From contig JH155698.1 of assembly GCA_000226015.1 (NCBI GenBank), forward strand, positions 199,206-263,205: DNA of 64,000 nucleotides, in the 5' to 3' direction. The translations under genes and the position numbers were made by a program. Below are positions 23,050-34,785 of the stretch, one piece after another (positions within the stretch are counted from its first letter, which is position 1; every line of letters starts with the position of its first letter). This stretch comes from Mnemiopsis leidyi. Taxonomy: Eukaryota; Ctenophora; Tentaculata; Lobata; Bolinopsidae. Under the pieces are notes generated by a model. That model was not told where the DNA came from. It did not search any database and was given only the letters and a program-made list of their open reading frames with translations.

Positions 23050-25300
23050 GGAAAATTTAAAATAGTAACGGGGGTATTAATAATTTTCTCCAGATATTAG
23101 CCCGGTTAATTGGGTGCCCAACAAAAATTGACCTACAAATTTACTCGACCAATGAGTGAGTCGTGCTTGTGGTGAGGAACCAATAGAATTCAAGGATTGA
23201 AGTATCAACAAGTGCTCATTAAGATGGAGCAGATAATCAGATGAGATTTACAGCTAAAAGTGTGATACGGATACCCTCTTCAACGCGGTAATGAATTGCC
23301 AGTCGCGATAAGGTTTCGTGGGGCTAGCCCTCATTAACCGCCCAGGAAACCCATCAAAACTAGACCTCCCTTGAATACATAGGAACTGAAAAAATAGAGG
23401 CAACCTCCCTAACACCCTTAAAAACATTGCATGTTGAAATAATTACTTTTTCTATTCAGTAATTTTGGCTGGCCCGATGGATAGCTTGTCTGATTTGTAA
23501 TTGTTCTGGCGCCCGGTCAGCCAGCCTCTGTTCTAGGAAAATAGATAATTCGGAAATCCATCTGTCGACACAAAATTACAAAGCCGAGTCAACAGGAATC
23601 TCGCTCGGACTAACTGCTAAAATATCATTAAAATGCTATAAAAGGTAAGAAGAAATGACTATTTCTACTGGACTATGGTCGGTCTGGTGCATGTTCAAAT
23701 AAAATTCCCAATTTTGATCTAATCTAGTCTCTTAGTCTGGAAGTCTACTCGTCTTAATCAGTCCTTCGTCAACTTACATCTCCCACGCAGGAATAATGTC
23801 GTCCAAAATATAGCTGCAAGCTTATCATGACATTCTTCTCATCTTACTCCTTCATATTTCAACTTTATCACAAATAGTTACCTGGTATAAGATCAACGTT
23901 TAAGTCACGTGACCTACAGAACCTCATGTGACAATGTAGAGAGAGTTGTCTGCAGGAGATACGTATCCTACGCTTATGAAGATGATATCTACTATTGTCC
24001 ACACTCCTAGACCTCCAAACCTGTTAAATTTAATTGATGTTACAATTCAAGTTAAACAGTTAGTGACCTTTCTAACGACATTAAATAAGGTACTTTGATA
24101 TAATTGTCCAAAGAAAGATACCACTATACTAGTAGAGAAAATAATGCTTGCCGAGTATATAAAGAAATATCACGTACGAGAAGAGTTTTCCAAGTCCTTC
24201 TCTCCAGTACCCCAGATAAAACCGGTCAGCTCCGAACCCTCCCAGTGTTATTGACAAGATGAGTGCGGTACTCCAACTTTTACCTGGATTATCAAATATA
24301 TTTATAGATCTAGTTAGGTCGGGATGAGAAATAAACCTAACAACATTCCGAACTTATTGTAGGGGTCGGGGGAATTTTTTTTAATAAGAAAGAAGACGAC
24401 TGGGAAGACTAAAAAGTGGAATTAGAAATGACGTAAAGGCCGAATATAGTGACATCGATACAAAGTAACAACGTGAATTTACCGGTAGTAAAACTACAGT
24501 TGACTTTCCGATGAAAACGGCGGGGAACTTTACAGATTACTTCTGGGTTAACCTACGATTGGAAGATAAGTGATAAACTTCTGTTAGTGTGGGATGATAT
24601 TACTATTGTTTCCTGTCAGACATACGGATCTGAAAGTTCTTAAGAATTGATTATCTGACGTCATTGACAGGCAAGTTGAGTTTACCTCACACCCAACTTG
24701 AATTTCTCTCTTTTTTCTGTCTGAACTTTTGGGATTACACTCGTTCTTGTCGTTTGTACACGTGTAAAACTTTTCGTCAACCTGAGAGAAAGGGGTTGTT
24801 TCACCAGCGATTTTGAATTCTTACTCACTAAAACCATGCAGTGAAGATGTGTACTTTTAAATCATATTCCAGATAATCATCGTGCGTCAAAGCCTTGAGA
24901 TAATTGTGGAGAATCCACAAGATATTTAACAGTCCATTCTGAAAAGCTGAAACAAACCTGGAAGCAGTATCTACACTGAGATTCCCTGGTGAGCACGTTT
25001 CTGCAGTGCTCTGGTATGAGAGAGGAGCATTCCGTAGAGTACTGGAAACTGAGAGTCGGGATGTGTTTTATTATTTTTAATTAAATCCGAGGTAAGTTTT
25101 ATTTCGATAAAACAGTGCACCTTTTTAGGTCGTTTTGGTTATGTGTATTATAATAAATCGTATTTCTTGAATGATTTATGACAGTTCTTCGGGGTTCACA
25201 AGTCGTTGATAACACCTGATAGCATTGCTCGATATCTATTGGCTGTGCCTGTACCAATTGTTAAATCGCTGTTACATGATAAGAAAAACCCCAAAAATAC
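23050..25300. other. Gene-poor stretch
   Basis: AT-rich sequence without a frame or exon that I can support. The part next to 23.0 kb may be regulatory for the minus-strand Maf-like gene. Confidence 0.5.
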
Positions 25301-25580
25301 CTGATCTAAATTGTTAAGATTATTCCTCTCTAAAACTTACTTGAAGGTAACGTTAGCTGATCTAAATTGTTAAGATTATTCCTCTCTAAAACTTACTTGA
25401 AGGTAACGTTAGCTGATCTAAATTGTTAAGATTATTCCTCTCTAAAACTTACTTGAAGGTAACATTAGCTGATCTAAATTGTTAAGATTATTCCTCTCTA
25501 AAACTTACTTGAAGGTAACATTAGCTGATCTAAACTGTTAAGATTATTCCTCTCTAAAACTTACTTGAACGTAACGTTAG
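25300..25580. repeat. Tandem repeat, 56-bp unit x5
   Basis: Five nearly identical copies of a unit starting gctgatctaaattgttaaga and ending cttgaaggtaacgtta, at an exact 56-base period (for example 25356 and 25412). Copies differ by single substitutions. Confidence 0.93.
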
Positions 25581-28500
25581 CTCCGTAGTGACAAGTCTTG
25601 TAAGGCTCATTGTCAATAACGAGACAACCGACAGGGATCATATCACACGGTAAATCTTTGTTCAGGAACTTCTGTAGAAGTGTAGTCTAGTTAACGGAAG
25701 AAAGTAGATATAACACACTGGGAATGTTTGTTTCATGCTTTATGTTACAAAATCTTCATGTTGCAAATCCTTATTGTTCCAAAATACATATTTATTCCTC
25801 CGCTTGATGCCTGGGCCCTGGGAGCAACACTCCCTAGAACATCCTTAGAATGTTCAAATCCGAATGAACGTCAGGAAAATCTCAGGGAGCTGTTTGTCAA
25901 ACATTGGGAACTTACAAAATATCAGAAAACTGACGGTTAGTACTAAATATCGGAAAAAGTGACGGTAAGTACTAAATAACGTACCCTGCAGCCTTCTGGA
26001 CAAGTTGTCTCGTCGGACAGAGCAAAAGAGACTAAGCAGGAAAGTAACAGTAGAACTCTGCAAATCATCTGAAATTGATCTCGAATAAGTTGAGAAGTTG
26101 AGAATCGCATATCATTATTAATTCAGCATATAATCATAATGGGTTTAAACTTTCTACCTCAATGTTTGTGTTTGTCATCATGTCGAAGTATGTCTTATAT
26201 AGTCTGTACCTTAGGATTTTTGTTTATCAAGTATTGCCTTAATGCTTTAATTTTACAGAGAATAGTTTCAGATAACTCCATCCCCACCTCCCATGATCCA
26301 AAACGCAACATCATGACAAGGGTATCTATATGTACTTTATGCAGCTGTATTGCTGGTATTGCTGGTATTGCTTATTGTTGGAATATGATTGTGAATAATG
26401 GTTAGTTTAAAGTTCGGATCATAGCATGTAAGATTTGAGCTGTCTGTTTCCCTATGCTAACGACTCAAACGAGAGATACAAACAAACAGGAACAACTAAT
26501 TCTATGGCGTTAAAACTTATAACTAATGTGTGTTTAAGGAGCATCACGTAAAATTAGGTCATCCTTTTTCCCACGTTAACCTCACGATACGCGTGTAATG
26601 GCATTGTCGCGCACCCACGAGATCTGCACGTGCAGATAAAACGGTGGCACGTGACAATTTAACGGCATCACGTGCTACACTGAGGTCCCGTGAACTAAGT
26701 AATGCCATTGTGATAAGAGGTCTAACCGTGGGAAATACTACCTTTCTAAGCAGGAAAGTTGTCGCATAGCCCTTCGACCGCTTGAAATATTGAGGCGAGA
26801 TACATCCAAAAACCTCCAACGGTTTAATAGGACTCAGCCGCCTATTTTAGATAAATAGGTTTTGAAAATTTATCTAAATCTATTGTGCAATGTGGCTCTG
26901 CATACCTTACACTTAGAAAACGATTTAGCAGACGTATTTTCTTGAAATATAACCTTAATGTTCCAACACGATTTATTGCACGCTTTATAGTGATACATCC
27001 ACCTCTCAGCCAAACCCCAAACAAATGGAAACCCTTAAAAATCAGCTCTCTGTGGATCGTACAAAAAACTCCGCAGAACCTTAATTTGTTCTGGCGGATA
27101 CCCCTGGTTCTTCCAGTCAGTTCCAGACCATTGATCCCCATTAGGCCCTAGTGGGGCGTGACACAGTCCCCTAGCTCAGACATGACAAATTACTGGCACG
27201 CTCCAAACTGCACGTGCATTGCCCGGCCACACGTGAGGTAGGTCAGATCCAGGGCTCAATTAACGGGAAGTGCCACTTAACTCTGGACTAGAGGTTTTTA
27301 CAGTAAATGCAGTGCCCTGATTAATCGGGTTTATTGGCTGATTGAGCCCTATTTGCCAGGATTTGGTTGTACTTTTTTGGATCGGATAATTTGATTGGTC
27401 CGAATTGTTAACTTTTGATTTTGAGTGGTTGGTGGAATTATAATGAGCTGAACTTCGCAGGTGGTGGAAGTGATTAATTTGACTTCATGGGTGAATAAAA
27501 TCGATGGATAGACCAATAGCCATGTTTGTCTGGGCTTCAAATTTTTAGACAAATATGATTACAATTTCCCAGTCACATTTGATTCCCAAACTTGACTTTT
27601 TTCGAAAATTCGACTGATGGCTTCTCGTTCGGACTACATAACAACTTACAACTACTACAACATTTCACGTTTACTTATCTATTTCGCTCGATACTTTTTC
27701 TTATCTACTAAGTCGGAAGCCGGGATGCGTGATTGTCTAATAGCAAGCCAGATTGCACAAATACCATTCTCCGGACTGCAAGTAAAATCTAGTTGGTGAA
27801 CAACGCAGCATCTCTCGGAACTTCCTGGAGTGCAGCAGGTCTGCACGTGCAATAACCGTTACTATGGTTACCAATGCAAGTTCCTGTTTACGCTCTGTAA
27901 ATTTTCACGATTACAGATGGTTTAGAGTCAATGGATTCGATGAAGCCCTACTGTTAGTTAGCAAGGAAAATTAATTTATATCCAGCCCCTGCCATCTGCA
28001 CTCCAGGATTGATTAATTTTACAGCTCGCTCAAAACTCTAATTGAGCTTATCCTATTGATTATGAGGTCGAATTACTAGGTCAGGGTCACGGATTTGGCC
28101 TGGAAGCCACCAAACGTAGCAGTTTCACCAACTCCAATTGCAATAGGATAACTGAAAACAATTTATTAGATGCCCTAAAAATTGAAAGATGATAAGTTAA
28201 TTGATGGCTCAATGATTTAATCTATTTGAATGTAATGGAAGCCGCTGCTCGTTTATTAATAAAAACTCTAAATAAAGGATAGTAAAATCATCGCCCTCAT
28301 GAGAAGTTAATTTCCCATAATACTCTCGAAACTAAATTTATCGATTTGAGCTGAGCCAAAAAAATTAAATCTGTTGTTTGTTTATACAGTATTTTAGCTG
28401 AATTGAATCCCTAAATTTTCTACATAGGCAACAGTATATTATCACTAGAGTATCTCTTTAAAAGCAGGTGTCGTTTAACAAATAAGAAGTAAGATTGCAG
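25581..28500. other. Gene-poor stretch with motif clusters
   Basis: No supported coding exon. It contains a cluster of three CACGTG motifs (26627, 26648, 26669) between inverted copies of aatggcatt, and several TAATTA-type homeodomain core sites at 27.9-28.4 kb. Open frames are short and do not look like protein. Confidence 0.45.
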
Positions 28501-28510
28501 ACATTTGGGT

Positions 28511-29034
28511 CAGGGCCTTCAGCTAGGACAATCACCAAACAAAGCCTGGTTAAACTTCTGCTGTGCTCTGTAGGACGCAGATTACACACTGTGTAGAACT
28601 ACAGTGTGTAGAACTACACTGTGTAGAACTACAGTGTGTAGAACTACACTGTGTAGAACTACACTGTGTAGAACTACACTGTGTAGCACTACACTGTGTA
28701 GAACTACACTGTGTAGAACTACACTGTGTAGAACTACACTGTGTAGAACTACACTGTAGTTAGTTTAGCATCTGGATAGTGGATGGCTGTGGAGTACTTG
28801 TAGTTTTACGGACCTAGCGGAGTTTTAAAAACAANNNNNNNNNNAGCTAGGACAATTACCAAACAAAGCCTGGTTTAACTTCTGCAGTTGCAGCAGCTAG
28901 GACAACCACCAGACAAAGCCTGGGTTAACTTCTGCAGTTGCAGCAGCTAGGACAATCACCAGACAAAGCAATCTGGATAGTGGATGGCTGTGGAGTACTT
29001 GTAGTTTACGGACCTAGCGGAGTTTAAAACAAAA
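28511..29034. repeat. Duplicated segments around a 10-N gap
   Basis: The phrase cagctaggacaatcaccaaa occurs near 28522, 28848, 28892 and 28936. A 64-base block beginning atctggatagtggatggctg occurs at about 28770-28834 and again at about 28970-29033. The N run at 28835-28844 lies exactly at the end of the first block. This suggests either a complex tandem duplication or two haplotypes joined by the assembler. Confidence 0.75.
28584..28757. repeat. 15-bp minisatellite with palindromic unit
   Basis: About eleven copies of gtgtagaactacact. gtgtag-aa-ctacac is a perfect inverted repeat, so each unit can form its own small hairpin. The plus-strand frame [10 protein letters not shown] is a by-product of the 15-base period, not a gene. 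Confidence 0.93.
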
Positions 29035-29321
29035 TTCTAGCAATTATTTTTCGGTTGCGTGTAAACTGGTTCCCTTGTTAGTGGTGGGTTCAGTGGGGCA
29101 CTGTGTTATGGGATGTCTATGAAGTGAGGCCTGCCATACTAATCCAATATTATACTAGTCCGTCAGAAAAAAAGACTTGAACGAGAAAATACAAACAGAT
29201 ATTATATGTGCTCAGTTGAAAAGCTTCGGTCCTGACAACACGAACTAAAAAGTCTGATGATACAGATAACACCTATCATCAAAATATCGCAGCGGCATGA
29301 TCAAGAGATACCAAACTTTAT

Positions 29322-30259
29322 CTAGAACAAACGGAAACTATAGAGCGTTGTCCGTCGGATACTTTTATTATCAAGGCCTTGGCAAGTTTCTATAGCAGGT
29401 TCGAAAGCTATTGGACCTACAACTTCTTCTTCTTCTACAACTGCACTTTCAGACGGTTCAGCTTAGATAAACTTCAAAAGTCTTAACCCGTATCTGGGTG
29501 ACGGAATTTCTTGCCCTGTGTTCTAGATGTGAGAGATGGGCCCTTAAACGTTGTTCTTTCTGTGTTGGCTGGACAGTACACATGTTTAGAGCTTCTTAAC
29601 ATTGTGCAAAATCCAGTCTAAGTCACAATACAGAACTATCATTAAACACAGACCAGTTATTGACCACCAGATGCTTGAATACGTGGAGATGTTCACTCCA
29701 ATCTAGTGGAACTAGAGAAAATGGGGATCAGCGATCAATAGACACATCCAATTCAGCTGGCTAGGGAAAATGCCGTTCCACTCGTTATAAACATCAACAA
29801 AACTTATGTCCTCTGATAGTACACCTCTTGAACCATGAAGCACTAGGACTTAAGTGTCCTTATAAACTCTTCTCTCTTAGTCCCCTCACGTCTCTCTTAG
29901 TCCCCTCACGTCCCTAAAACAGTCAAGAATGCTAGAACAATAGCGACCTGAATTATTTGCGTATTCATTGATGTCATTGATCCATCTCCAACCCTTATAG
30001 TCACGTTGTACGATGGTAAGGTGCATACTTGAATACTGCCATCCCCGTAGGAATCAAGACTGTAAAAGAAGCTTAAAACAGTTGCCCAGTTCAAAACAAG
30101 CCTGTAAATTTCCTATACAATACACACAATGCTCCTCAAACACAAGGCTACACTGCAAGTAACAACAACTTTCTTCTAGAATGGAATTTAGCTTTAACTC
30201 CGCAACCTAGCTGGAACTTCTGACGGAGGATGTGGGTGAAAGCCCCTGATGATGCGATC
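29322..30259 (-). CDS. 3' exons of a probable single-pass membrane protein (5' incomplete)
   Basis: I do not recognise a family. Four minus-strand segments chain with agreeing phases: 30259-30207, 30101-29910, 29522-29488 and 29461-29322 (stop TAG 29322-29324). The second contains an extracellular-looking part (SYGDGSIQVCTLPSYNVTIR, with an NVT glycosylation site) and then a hydrophobic run IIQVAIVLAFLTVLG. The 35-base third exon gives the basic stop-transfer TQGKKFRHPDT. The last gives an acidic tail (AVVEEEEVVGP...) ending TTLYSFRLF. The order ectodomain, membrane segment, basic residues, cytoplasmic tail is that of a type I membrane protein. The hydrophobic stretch is short and two acceptors are weak. 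The first segment is the least certain. More 5' exons would lie above 30.3 kb, perhaps including the frame at about 31460-31570. Confidence 0.38.
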
Positions 30260-30299
30260 CTAGCCAAAACACCATGAATTATCAAAGTAAATAACAATA

Positions 30300-32515
30300 T
30301 TGATTCAGTTAATTAAGCTGGGCAATACTAATAGAGCCTATGTTTCATGCTACAAATTATCGATGGTAATCGTACTGTATCCCTAACGAACTAAAACCCT
30401 AAAAGACTGTAAGTGTCGGAGCCGGAGATAGAGTGGGGTTTTTCAGAATGTGTTCCTAGTCTCTAGACTGTAAACTGTCACTAATTCTGGTTATAACTAG
30501 CACTTGGGACTCGGTCTTACAATAATTCCCGATATCACTAAATTTTCTCACAATAAATAAGTTTTGTGTGTTTTTCAAGAGGTCTGTACAACTTACTCAT
30601 ACATTCGACGTACTGGCTCAAGCCTCAAAGCATGATTAGATAAAATAAAAGGCGCAAACTTTTAATTTGAAAGTCACGTGAAATGACTGCTAACACCGTT
30701 TTCCCACGTTCATACAACGTCGTTTGTCTTTCGCGCGCGAAGTAACTTTCACAAAGTGGGCCCATTGTGATATAAATTTGATTGAGACGATTACACATCG
30801 TGAGAAAGAATGGTCAGTAGTGGAATGATTCGGAAGTCAATCATAATTTAACAATTCCAATTCATTGCCAACTTTGCATTTTTCAGAAATTAAGCAGGTA
30901 GATAAATCGTCTTAGGCATGTGATCCCAACCACCAGTCATCCATTATAGAATGCATAGAACCGATTGAATCCTAGGCTGAATGTGAAAGACTCTCGATCC
31001 AAGACTAGAAAGCACCTCTTGATTATAAAACTGACGATCTAACCAAAGACAGATGAAATCCGCTTTCATTAATAGACCTGGACTCGTTGAGCCTTGAAGC
31101 TAGAAATAGCTGGAGTGTGCTAGTATTCCCTATAAAGTGGAATGTTATGTATTGATAAGGGTGAGCCCTGGTTACAGCTATAATCTGGTATTTCAGAAAT
31201 ATGCTCTTGCAAATTTATGTGTCATACTAACAAATAATTAACAAAAACTTAGACACCATATTCATTAGAAGGGTAAATGTAAAAACCATCAGTCCGACTG
31301 AAAATAATACGGTTTCTCCCTCTCAACATAAATGGCAACATGGCGAGTCGACCGGCAAATTTAAATATTTCAATGGTGTCGCGAAGGTCTTTAAGTAGAT
31401 GTTGAGGCAGCATTTCTCAGAACAAAATACCGGCCTTCTCCGAAAATACTATCATTTTTGATTTGGTAAACTCAATGGACGACACAAATGGGATCTTAAA
31501 GCTCAGGTCACAAGTTTCATTGTACAAAAAGTCTGAAAATGTCTCGCTGGGCGAGCTAATAGAAATAACTGGAGTTAGTCACGAGCTCCTCCTTTGTGGA
31601 GCAAAAAAATCAAGCATCTCGCTCTTCCCCTTTTCTAGAGGTAACGTAAATGTGCCCAAGCCCGTAATTTGTGTCGACATAATTTTAATGCGTATTGTAA
31701 TGATAAGATAAAATTTGCACAATATTACAAGATGATTAAATCGTTGAACCGAATATGAAGTTTCCACCTACCTTGCCGATGTTTCTCTTAGATGTTAGCA
31801 CGTCTTATTTTCACATAAAGCCTAATGATAGGTAACAAATTATTTTCTGACACGCATATAGTTCAAAGAAAGTTGGCATAAATTTAATTTAATTTATGAT
31901 TATTCAGCAGTAAGTTTTTTAAGATCTTAAAAATCTGATTCGTGACATAGGCTTATGGCTTGATAATATCTTTATCCAGTTTTGCGACTTTTTCTAGTCT
32001 GTTTTAATACTGTACAGCTGAAAACGGTCGTCAATATGAGCTAAAAAATCCTTCGACTAAACTTGTTAAATTTAAAGCAAGTAAACTCACAGTTTATAAA
32101 AACAAATTTCTAAATTTCAATACATTGTAAAGCATAAATTACAAATCGTTTATAATTACACCAGAGTAATTCAAGCATGAGCGCTGAGAGCGATAAATGC
32201 AACTGTTGTACACGTGTATATCGAATTTTTTATTTCAACCCCATTACATAGGTTTCTAAATCCCGTTTAATTAAAAATGTATAACCCATATAGGCGGTTT
32301 ATGAACAATTTTTGTGTTTTTTTTCGAACCTTAGTCTTAAAACCGTCAATCTCAGTTTTAATCAGCAAGCTATTTAAATAACTATTCGCTAATAACATTA
32401 CTTTACATAGGATCAGCAAAACCGAGAGGTACATACATTTGTTGTAGTTTTAACTAAGTTTCTTACTAAGTTTTCTAACTAAAAGCTAAACGCAGCTGCA
32501 ACAGTATATAAATTG
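30300..32515. other. Stretch with unresolved exon-like frames
   Basis: At 31460-31620 both strands are open. The plus strand reads MDDTNGILKLRSQVSLYKKS up to a GTAACG donor at about 31640. The minus strand reads YNETCDLSFKIPFVSSIEF up to a GTATTT donor. Only one can be real, and I cannot choose with confidence. The rest is AT-rich and shows no gene. Confidence 0.35.
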
Positions 32516-32521
32516 TTTATT
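32516..32521 (-). terminator. Poly-A signal for the CHP1 gene
   Basis: AATAAA on the minus strand, about 160 bases after the CHP1 stop codon. This is a normal distance for a short 3' UTR. Confidence 0.55.
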
Positions 32522-32682
32522 ACACGATAACTCATTGTTCAATATATATCGACGTTGATAACCCCGACCAACATTTCACCAACAGAACAAGATTTAACAT
32601 GAGTGGAAAAAACAAGATCAGGAATGTTAAGTGAAAAACAAAGAATGACTGGAATCTGACAAAGTGTGAAGCAAGTGGTGAG

Positions 32683-34558
32683 CTAGAACGGCATCGAGAG
32701 TCGAGTTTCAACATCTACGTGGTTGAGCGTTTTCTTGAACTGCTCAAACGTTACGAATATTTCTTCGTCATCATCATTGATGTCAGCTCCTGCATTAAAT
32801 TAATATCAATCATCTTTAGATTGTCATTTTGTAATTAAATAGAGACTAGACATACTGAATCACTTCCCCGGCCCCCGCCCAAGTGGCGTGTCCTACAAAC
32901 AACCTTACCCCTTTCACTCTAGAAATATAGCATGTGTAGAGGTATAGAGGTAATGTTGCTAGAATTAAAATAATCTCACCTGCTTCACAGATAGCCCTCA
33001 TGATAACCTTCTCCATTTCCTTATCTTGGACAGTAGTACCCACTAGTCCCGCTAGCACCTAGATACAAGTATTTGTAATTATATATCAATAATAATATAA
33101 GTTATAACTAGTCTATCATATCAAGTATATCATAACTAGTACACTAGAAACAAGTGTACATCCGTCACTAGTGTACACTTATTTCTACCTTAACATTCTA
33201 CGAACAGTACAAATATTCCAGAAACTTCATTTCCCAAACAAATACCTCGTGAAAGTCCTCCTTGCTGAGTTTCCCGTCCTTGTCGACATCGTAAAGTCTG
33301 AAGAGGAACTTTATCTTCCCGTCTCTGTTGTTGAATTCTTTTACGGTGCGGGAGCGAATAGGTCGAAATGTGGAGAGGAGAGTGGCAAACTGAGTAGGAA
33401 GGTATTCATTATTGATGTAGACTAATATCCAGTTAATTATTCATGCGGAATTTTCATATTTGTTCAAACTTAATTTCGATATTCGTTCAAGCTTGTTGTA
33501 TCATTTGAGTATTAAATTCGTAAGGAACAGAATTCTCAGAAACGGACATGCTATGAAGTATGAGCTAATGCTGACATTTACATAAACATTTCTGTCACAT
33601 TTGTGTAATATATCTGTAACATTTCTGTAACATTTGTGTAATAATTCTGTAACATTTCTGTAATATACCTGTGTAAAGTTAACCTCGTCACTCTCCCAAA
33701 AGAAAGCCTCTATAACTCTGTTACAGAGCGGGTTTACACTGAACTCTGGTATATTTTGTAGATCTTCCCTTCTCAAGAATCCTGACCTGGACTTGTCCAA
33801 ACACCTGCACAATTATTTGGTTATCTCAATTAAGAATAATAACAGTTTTTTACACACAGTACACACAGTACACACAGTACACACAGTACAAACAGTACAC
33901 ACAGTACATACAGTACACACTTAGTATACACTACCATGATAAAACTTGCACAAAAGTCAAAACCTACTTCACAATAAACAATAGTGTGTCTCAACACTCA
34001 TGACTTGAAGTTTTGCCCAACAAAAGTACAAAGTGTAGGGTTGATAAAGTGTAAGTAAACTCAAGGTCATATTATTATCTACACTTCAATACAGATCAGC
34101 TGACTTCAAGTTTGTAGACAAGTTAGGAAGCCCATTTGTGTGTACAATCTACGCAAGAGCAGTTTATTTGTACATTGATGATAACACGTGCAGTGTGATG
34201 GACACCTCTTCAGCCATATTAATACAAAAATAAGAACGAAATAATAGAGATAAGAGAAAACTTATAGAGAAAAACATGGAATCGGTAAGAATAACCATCT
34301 TTTGAGTGACTAAGGTAGATATCAAATAAACAAGGTCAATAAACAAAAAGTGGCCGAGATGAATAACAACTAAACATTAAACAGGCTCAATAAACTAACT
34401 GTGATTAAGATTAATAACAACTAAACGACTTAACAAGCTCAACAAACTAACGCGAATCTGTTGTAAAGTCTGATGATCTCCCTTGTAGTAAATCCCGTCT
34501 TCTCTGTAAGCGCTTGTACCTCATCTGGCCGCAGTAGTGAGGACGTCTTACTTCCCAT
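32683..34558 (-). CDS. CHP1: Calcineurin B homologous protein (EF-hand, 190 aa, 5 exons)
   Basis: CHP1 is a myristoylated EF-hand protein that binds and stabilises Na+/H+ exchangers and inhibits calcineurin. The minus-strand exons are 34558-34452, 33804-33669, 33389-33246, 33058-32980 and 32789-32683 (TAG); phases agree and total 191 codons. The start MGSKTSSLLRPDEVQ matches the family (MGSRASTLLR in human) and keeps Gly2 for N-myristoylation. Further matches are TGFTTREIIRLYNRFACLDK, PEFSVNPLCNRVIEAFF and EVNFTQF, and in the C-terminal half FRLYDVDKDGKLSKEDF (an EF-hand loop with Asp at positions 1, 3 and 5 and Gly at 6). The C-terminus FKKTLNHVDVETRLSM parallels human FVKVLEKVDVEQKMSI. The last EF loop (ADINDDDEEIFVTFEQ) is longer and has Gln where the calcium-binding Glu is expected. 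Length is close to human (195 aa). The start codon is the proximal copy of a tandem repeat (see 34556-34785). Confidence 0.95.
33590..33925. repeat. Short tandem repeats flanking CHP1 exon 2
   Basis: 33590-33668 holds about six variants of gtaacatttctgt/gtgtaat just inside the intron after exon 2. 33850-33925 holds eight copies of acacagtac in the intron before it. Exon 2 is thus bracketed by two unrelated arrays. Confidence 0.85.
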
Positions 34559-34785
34559 TGTATCCTAATTAGTTAATTATTGGTTAGTTAGTTTGTTGAC
34601 TTGTCTTACTTCCCATTATATCCTAATTAGTTAATTATTGGTTAGTTAGTTTGTTGACTTGTCTTACTTTCCATTATATCCTAATTAGTTAATTATTGGT
34701 TAGTTAGTTTGTTGACTTGTCTTACTTTCCATTATATCCTAATTAGTTAATTATTGGTTAGTTAGTTTGATGACTTGTGAAAGAT
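34556..34785. repeat. 58-bp tandem repeat that duplicates the CHP1 start region
   Basis: Four copies at an exact 58-base period. Read on the minus strand, the copy next to exon 1 supplies the real CHP1 start. The next two to three carry the same start: ATGGGAAGTAAGAC at 34616, and ATGGAAAGTAAGAC at 34674 and 34732. Each duplicate ATG runs only about ten codons (MGSKTSQQTN then TAA) because the unit continues with upstream sequence. If transcribed, they are upstream open reading frames that copy the first codons of the protein. Confidence 0.92.

Noticed and set aside
28563-28763. Plus-strand frame made of CVELH repeats
   Set aside because: The 15-bp period is a multiple of three, so the minisatellite is open by construction; there is no start context or flanking coding sequence.
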